Shown: in pieces, positions 54,401 to 64,000 of the stretch
Layout of the letters: every line of letters starts with the position of its first letter
How positions within the stretch are numbered: the stretch's first letter is position 1
Source of the DNA: Nemertoderma westbladi
Taxonomy: Eukaryota; Xenacoelomorpha; Nemertodermatida; Nemertodermatidae
Assembly: GCA_032718475.1 (NCBI GenBank)
Contig: JAUCBJ010008254.1
Span: 33,070-97,069 of the forward strand
Reading direction: 5' to 3'
Length of the DNA stretch: 64,000 nt
Translations under genes and position numbers: made by a program
The notes under the pieces: generated by a model
The model's input: only the letters and a program-made list of their open reading frames with translations
Database searches by the model: none
Told to the model about the DNA's origin: nothing

Positions 54401-57400
54401 ATAACATACATTACACGTAACATACATTAACGTACAATAATACACATAACATACATTACACGTAACATACATTAACGTGCAATAATACACGTAACATACA
54501 TTAACGTACAATAATACACATAACATACATTACACGTAACATACATTAACGTACAATAATACACATAACATACATTACACGTAACATACATTAACGTACA
54601 ATAATACACATAACATACATTACACGTAACATACATTAACGTGCAATAATACACATAACATACATTACACGTAACATACATTAACGTGCAATAATACACA
54701 TAACATACATTACACGTAACATACATTAACGTACAATAATACACATAACATACATTACACGTAACATACATTAACGTGCAATAATACACATAACATACAT
54801 TACACGTAACATACATTAACGTACAATAATACACATAACATACATTACACGTAACATACATTAACGTGCAATAATACACATAACATACATTACACGTAAC
54901 ATACATTAACGTACAATAATACACATAACATACATTACACGTAACATACATTAACGTGCAATAATACACATAACATACATTACACGTAACATACATTAAC
55001 GTGCAATAATACACATAACATACATTACACGTAACATACATTAACGTACAATAATACACATAACATACATTACACGTAACATACATTAACGTGCAATAAT
55101 ACACATAACATACATTACACGTAACATACATTAACGTACAATAATACACATAACATACATTACACGTAACATACATTAACGTGCAATAATACACATAACA
55201 TACATACACAATACACGTAACATACATTAACGTACAATAATACACATAACATACATTACACGTAACATACATTAACGTACAATAATACACATAACATACA
55301 TTACACGTAACATACATTAACGTACAATAATACACATAACATACATTACACGTAACATACATTAACGTGCAATAATACACATAACATACATTACACGTAA
55401 CATACATTAACGTACAATAATACACATAACATACATTACACGTAACATACATTAACGTGCAATAATACACATAACATACATTACACGTAACATACATTAA
55501 CGTACAATAATACACATAACATACATTACACGTAACATACATTAACGTGCAATAATACACATAACATACATTACACGTAACATACATTAACGTACAATAA
55601 TACACATAACATACATTACACGTAACATACATTAACGTGCAATAATACACATAACATACATTACACGTAACATACATTAACGTACAATAATACACATAAC
55701 ATACATTACACGTAACATACATTAACGTGCAATAATACACATAACATACATTACACGTAACATACATTAACGTGCAATAATACACATAACATACATTACA
55801 CGTAACATACATTAACGTACAATAATACACATAACATACATTACACGTAACATACATTAACGTGCAATAATACACATAACATACATTACACGTAACATAC
55901 ATTAACGTACAATAATACACATAACATACATTACACGTAACATACATTAACGTACAATAATACACATAACATACATTACACGTAACATACATTAACGTAC
56001 AATAATACACATAACATACATTACACGTAACATACATTAACGTACAATAATACACATAACATACATTACACGTAACATACATTAACGTGCAATAATACAC
56101 ATAACATACATTACACGTAACATACATTAACGTACAATAATACACATAACATACATTACACGTAACATACATTAACGTACAATAATACACATAACATACA
56201 TTACACGTAACATACATTAACGTACAATAATACACATAACATACATTACACGTAACATACATTAACGTACAATAATACACATAACATACATTACACGTAA
56301 CATACATTAACGTACAATAATACACATAACATACATTACACGTAACATACATTAACGTACAATAATACACATAACATACATTACACGTAACATACATTAA
56401 CGTACAATAATACACATAACATACATTACACGTAACATACATTAACGTACAATAATACACATAACATACATTACACGTAACATACATTAACGTACAATAA
56501 TACACATAACATACATTACACGTAACATACATTAACGTACAATAATACACATAACATACATTACACGTAACATACATTAACGTACAATAATACACATAAC
56601 ATACATTACACGTAACATACATTAACGTACAATAATACACATAACATACATTACACGTAACATACATTAACGTACAATAATACACATAACATACATTACA
56701 CGTAACATACATTAACGTACAATAATACACATAACATACATTACACGTAACATACATTAACGTACAATAATACACATAACATACATTACACGTAACATAC
56801 ATTAACGTACAATAATACACATAACATACATTACACGTAACATACATTAACGTACAATAATACACATAACATACATTACACGTAACATACATTAACGTAC
56901 AATAATACACATAACATACATTACACGTAACATACATTAACGTACAATAATACACATAACATACATTACACGTAACATACATTAACGTACAATAATACAC
57001 ATAACATACATTACACGTAACATACATTAACGTACAATAATACACATAACATACATTACACGTAACATACATTAACGTACAATAATACACATAACATACA
57101 TTACACGTAACATACATTAACGTACAATAATACACATAACATACATTACACGTAACATACATTAACGTACAATAATACACATAACATACATTACACGTAA
57201 CATACATTAACGTACAATAATACACATAACATACATTACACGTAACATACATTAACGTACAATAATACACATAACATACATTACACGTAACATACATTAA
57301 CGTACAATAATACACATAACATACATTACACGTAACATACATTAACGTACAATAATACACATAACATACATTACACGTAACATACATTAACGTACAATAA

Positions 57401-60400
57401 TACACATAACATACATTACACGTAACATACATTAACGTACAATAATACACATAACATACATTACACGTAACATACATTAACGTACAATAATACACATAAC
57501 ATACATTACACGTAACATACATTAACGTACAATAATACACATAACATACATTACACGTAACATACATTAACGTACAATAATACACATAACATACATTACA
57601 CGTAACATACATTAACGTACAATAATACACATAACATACATTACACGTAACATACATTAACGTACAATAATACACATAACATACATTACACGTAACATAC
57701 ATTAACGTACAATAATACACATAACATACATTACACGTAACATACATTAACGTACAATAATACACATAACATACATTACACGTAACATACATTAACGTAC
57801 AATAATACACATAACATACATTACACGTAACATACATTAACGTACAATAATACACATAACATACATTACACGTAACATACATTAACGTACAATAATACAC
57901 ATAACATACATTACACGTAACATACATTAACGTACAATAATACACATAACATACATTACACGTAACATACATTAACGTACAATAATACACATAACATACA
58001 TTACACGTAACATACATTAACGTACAATAATACACATAACATACATTACACGTAACATACATTAACGTACAATAATACACATAACATACATTACACGTAA
58101 CATACATTAACGTACAATAATACACATAACATACATTACACGTACAATAATACACATAACATACATTACACGTAACATACATTAACGTACAATAATACAC
58201 ATAACATACATTACACGTAACATACATTAACGTACAATAATACACATAACATACATTACACGTAACATACATTAACGTACAATAATACACATAACATACA
58301 TTACACGTAACATACATTAACGTACAATAATACACATAACATACATTACACGTAACATACATTAACGTACAATAATACACATAACATACATTACACGTAA
58401 CATACATTAACGTACAATAATACACATAACATACATTACACGTAACATACATTAACGTACAATAATACACATAACATACATTACACGTAACATACATTAA
58501 CGTACAATAATACACATAACATACATTACACGTAACATACATTAACGTACAATAATACACATAACATACATTACACGTAACATACATTAACGTACAATAA
58601 TACACATAACATACATTACACGTAACATACATTAACGTACAATAATACACATAACATACATTACACGTAACATACATTAACGTACAATAATACACATAAC
58701 ATACATTACACGTAACATACATTAACGTACAATAATACACATAACATACATTACACGTACAATAATACACATAACATACATTACACGTAACATACATTAA
58801 CGTACAATAATACACATAACATACATTAACGTACAATAATACACATAACATACATTAACGTACAATAATACACATAACATACATTAACGTACAATAATAC
58901 ACATAACATACATTAACGTACAATAATACACATAACATACATTACACGTAACATACATTAACGTACAATAATACACATAACATACATTAACGTACAATAA
59001 TACACATAACATACATTACACGTAACATACATTAACGTACAATAATACACATAACATACATTACACGTAACATACATTAACGTACAATAATACACATAAC
59101 ATACATTACACGTAACATACATTAACGTACAATAATACACATAACATACATTACACGTAACATACATTAACGTACAATAATACACATAACATACATTACA
59201 CGTAACATACATTAACGTACAATAATACACATAACATACATTACACGTAACATACATTAACGTACAATAATACACATAACATACATTACACGTAACATAC
59301 ATTAACGTACAATAATACACATAACATACATTACACGTAACATACATTAACGTACAATAATACACATAACATACATTACACGTAACATACATTAACGTAC
59401 AATAATACACATAACATACATTACACGTAACATACATTAACGTACAATAATACACATAACATACATTACACGTAACATACATTAACGTACAATAATACAC
59501 ATAACATACATTACACGTAACATACATTAACGTACAATAATACACATAACATACATTACACGTAACATACATTAACGTACAATAATACACATAACATACA
59601 TTACACGTAACATACATTAACGTACAATAATACACATAACATACATTACACGTAACATACATTAACGTACAATAATACACATAACATACATTACACGTAA
59701 CATACATTAACGTACAATAATACACATAACATACATTACACGTAACATACATTAACGTACAATAATACACATAACATACATTACACGTAACATACATTAA
59801 CGTACAATAATACACATAACATACATTACACGTAACATACATTAACGTACAATAATACACATAACATACATTACACGTAACATACATTAACGTACAATAA
59901 TACACATAACATACATTACACGTAACATACATTAACGTACAATAATACACATAACATACATTACACGTAACATACATTAACGTACAATAATACACATAAC
60001 ATACATTACACGTAACATACATTAACGTACAATAATACACATAACATACATTACACGTAACATACATTAACGTACAATAATACACATAACATACATTACA
60101 CGTAACATACATTAACGTACAATAATACACATAACATACATTACACGTAACATACATTAACGTACAATAATACACATAACATACATTACACGTAACATAC
60201 ATTAACGTACAATAATACACATAACATACATTACACGTAACATACATTAACGTACAATAATACACATAACATACATTACACGTAACATACATTAACGTAC
60301 AATAATACACATAACATACATTACACGTAACATACATTAACGTACAATAATACACATAACATACATTACACGTAACATACATTAACGTACAATAATACAC

Positions 60401-63400
60401 ATAACATACATTACACGTAACATACATTAACGTGCAATAATACACATAACATACATTACACGTAACATACATTAACGTACAATAATACACATAACATACA
60501 TTACACGTAACATACATTAACGTACAATAATACACATAACATACATTACACGTAACATACATTAACGTACAATAATACACATAACATACATTACACGTAA
60601 CATACATTAACGTACAATAATACACATAACATACATTACACGTAACATACATTAACGTGCAATAATACACATAACATACATTACACGTAACATACATTAA
60701 CGTACAATAATACACATAACATACATTACACGTAACATACATTAACGTACAATAATACACATAACATACATTACACGTAACATACATTAACGTACAATAA
60801 TACACATAACATACATTACACGTAACATACATTAACGTACAATAATACACATAACATACATTACACGTAACATACATTAACGTACAATAATACACATAAC
60901 ATACATTACACGTAACATACATTAACGTACAATAATACACATAACATACATTACACGTAACATACATTAACGTACAATAATACACATAACATACATTACA
61001 CGTAACATACATTAACGTACAATAATACACATAACATACATTACACGTAACATACATTAACGTACAATAATACACATAACATACATTACACGTAACATAC
61101 ATTAACGTGCAATAATACACATAACATACATTACACGTAACATACATTAACGTACAATAATACACATAACATACATTACACGTAACATACATTAACGTGC
61201 AATAATACACATAACATACATTACACGTAACATACATTAACGTACAATAATACACATAACATACATTACACGTAACATACATTAACGTACAATAATACAC
61301 ATAACATACATTACACGTAACATACATTAACGTACAATAATACACATAACATACATTACACGTAACATACATTAACGTACAATAATACACATAACATACA
61401 TTACACGTAACATACATTAACGTGCAATAATACACATAACATACATTACACGTAACATACATTAACGTACAATAATACACATAACATACATTACACGTAA
61501 CATACATTAACGTGCAATAATACACATAACATACATTACACGTAACATACATTAACGTACAATAATACACATAACATACATTACACGTAACATACATTAA
61601 CGTACAATAATACACATAACATACATTACACGTAACATACATTAACGTGCAATAATACACATAACATACATTACACGTAACATACATTAACGTACAATAA
61701 TACACATAACATACATTACACGTAACATACATTAACGTACAATAATACACATAACATACATTACACGTAACATACATTAACGTACAATAATACACATAAC
61801 ATACATTACACGTAACATACATTAACGTACAATAATACACATAACATACATTACACGTAACATACATTAACGTACAATAATACACATAACATACATTACA
61901 CGTAACATACATTAACGTACAATAATACACATAACATACATTACACGTAACATACATTAACGTGCAATAATACACATAACATACATTACACGTAACATAC
62001 ATTAACGTACAATAATACACATAACATACATTACACGTAACATACATTAACGTACAATAATACACATAACATACATTACACGTAACATACATTAACGTAC
62101 AATAATACACATAACATACATTACACGTAACATACATTAACGTACAATAATACACATAACATACATTACACGTAACATACATTAACGTACAATAATACAC
62201 ATAACATACATTACACGTAACATACATTAACGTACAATAATACACATAACATACATTACACGTAACATACATTAACGTACAATAATACACATAACATACA
62301 TTACACGTAACATACATTAACGTACAATAATACACATAACATACATTACACGTAACATACATTAACGTACAATAATACACATAACATACATTACACGTAA
62401 CATACATTAACGTACAATAATACACATAACATACATTACACGTAACATACATTAACGTACAATAATACACATAACATACATTACACGTAACATACATTAA
62501 CGTACAATAATACACATAACATACATTACACGTAACATACATTAACGTACAATAATACACATAACATACATTACACGTAACATACATTAACGTACAATAA
62601 TACACATAACATACATTACACGTAACATACATTAACGTACAATAATACACATAACATACATTACACGTAACATACATTAACGTACAATAATACACATAAC
62701 ATACATTACACGTAACATACATTAACGTACAATAATACACATAACATACATTACACGTAACATACATTAACGTACAATAATACACATAACATACATTACA
62801 CGTAACATACATTAACGTACAATAATACACATAACATACATTACACGTAACATACATTAACGTACAATAATACACATAACATACATTACACGTAACATAC
62901 ATTAACGTACAATAATACACATAACATACATTACACGTAACATACATTAACGTACAATAATACACATAACATACATTACACGTAACATACATTAACGTAC
63001 AATAATACACATAACATACATTACACGTAACATACATTAACGTACAATAATACACATAACATACATTACACGTAACATACATTAACGTACAATAATACAC
63101 ATAACATACATTACACGTAACATACATTAACGTACAATAATACACATAACATACATTACACGTAACATACATTAACGTACAATAATACACATAACATACA
63201 TTACACGTAACATACATTAACGTACAATAATACACATAACATACATTACACGTAACATACATTAACGTACAATAATACACATAACATACATTACACGTAA
63301 CATACATTAACGTACAATAATACACATAACATACATTACACGTAACATACATTAACGTACAATAATACACATAACATACATTACACGTAACATACATTAA

Positions 63401-64000
63401 CGTACAATAATACACATAACATACATTACACGTAACATACATTAACGTACAATAATACACATAACATACATTACACGTAACATACATTAACGTACAATAA
63501 TACACATAACATACATTACACGTAACATACATTAACGTACAATAATACACATAACATACATTACACGTAACATACATTAACGTACAATAATACACATAAC
63601 ATACATTACACGTAACATACATTAACGTACAATAATACACATAACATACATTACACGTAACATACATTAACGTACAATAATACACATAACATACATTACA
63701 CGTAACATACATTAACGTCAATAATACACATAACATACATTACACGTAACATACATTAACGTACAATAATACACATAACATACATTACACGTACACATAC
63801 ATTAACGTACAATAACACACATTAACGTACAATAATACACGTAACATACATTAACGTACAATAATACACATAACATACATTACACGTAACATACATTAAC
63901 GTACAATAATACACATAACATACATTAACGTACAATAATACACATAACATACATTACACGTAACATACATTAACGTACAATAATACACATAACATACATT
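51483..64000. repeat. 45-bp satellite array, about 278 units, open at the right edge
   Basis: Each unit joins a 16-bp half (TAACATACATTACACG) to a related 29-bp half starting TAACATACATTAACG. A site at CGTACAA/CGTGCAA marks two unit types. 29-bp units lack exactly one 16-bp half. Because 45 is a multiple of 3, long frames appear on the minus strand (MYVTCNVCYVYYCTL repeated), but they are by-products. Units at 56100-60400 are almost uniform; 53100-56100 is mixed. Confidence 0.97.
53504..54352. repeat. 283-bp higher-order repeat within the satellite
   Basis: Landmarks recur exactly 283 bp apart (53504, 53787, 54070). Each block consists of five 45-bp units and two 29-bp short units (225 + 58 = 283). 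The short units carry CACGTAACATAC in place of CACATAACATAC. Confidence 0.8.

Noticed and set aside
51082-63736. Long minus-strand frames in the satellite (MYVTCNVCYVYYCTL repeated, up to 1592 codons)
   Set aside because: The 45-bp period is a multiple of three, so any frame without a stop in one unit stays open. Composition is unlike a protein and the frames end wherever a 29-bp unit shifts phase.
51483-64000. CRISPR array
   Set aside because: There are no unique spacers; the whole unit repeats without intervening sequence, and the context is eukaryotic.

Overview
The window looks like heterochromatic DNA from an animal. It holds three BEL/Pao retrotransposons, at least three non-LTR (LINE-type) fragments and the start of a large satellite array. 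BEL/Pao elements are known from animals, so a metazoan, probably an invertebrate, is the best reading; nothing fixes the species. I found no host gene, tRNA or rRNA that I would defend. The visible genes are transposable-element genes, most of them broken.

Layout. 1-6434 (+): BEL/Pao element A, entering from beyond the left edge, with gag, protease, RT, RNase H, integrase and a C-terminal DUF5641-like domain spread over several frames. 6435-11400: two sets of tandem repeats and a broken gene (7742-10250) with a DEDD-type 3'-5' exonuclease-like region followed by CCHC zinc knuckles. 11498-12307 (-): LINE endonuclease fragment. 12712-15419 and 16550-19171: two direct copies of one ~2.6 kb unit holding a BEL pol tail, a ~1.7 kb AT-rich stretch and a broken ORF with a Cys/His cluster. 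19088-43675 (-): an older, decayed BEL/Pao element C. It is split in its RNase H region by 21139-37555, a 16.4 kb BEL/Pao element B with two 2150-bp LTRs (three differences seen by eye) and a 5-bp target-site duplication, ACTAA.

43676-46160 is the region upstream of element C gag and carries five evenly spaced copies of a 10-bp palindrome. 46860-51153 is a nest of LINEs: LINE A is interrupted by a TG...CA-ended insert (47041-48790, TSD ATTGT) that carries LINE C, and by LINE B (49168-50433, 11-bp TSD). LINE B itself contains a 281-bp piece of its own family (49351-49631, 11-bp TSD). 51154-51486 encodes a small repeated Cys/His module, and from 51483 to the right edge runs a 45-bp satellite with internal half-repeats and local higher-order structure.

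The most interesting points are these. All three BEL/Pao elements have a further same-strand reading frame downstream of pol, and in element B it lies inside the LTRs. The element A version looks like an exonuclease/zinc-knuckle protein. Two sequence signals also recur in the BEL elements beyond chance: the splice-donor-like heptamer AGGTAAG on the coding strand, and an 18-bp palindrome in six places in element B. How the proteins work together is the usual LTR-retrotransposon plan: gag packages RNA, protease matures, RT/RNase H copies, integrase inserts. The role of the downstream frame is unknown.
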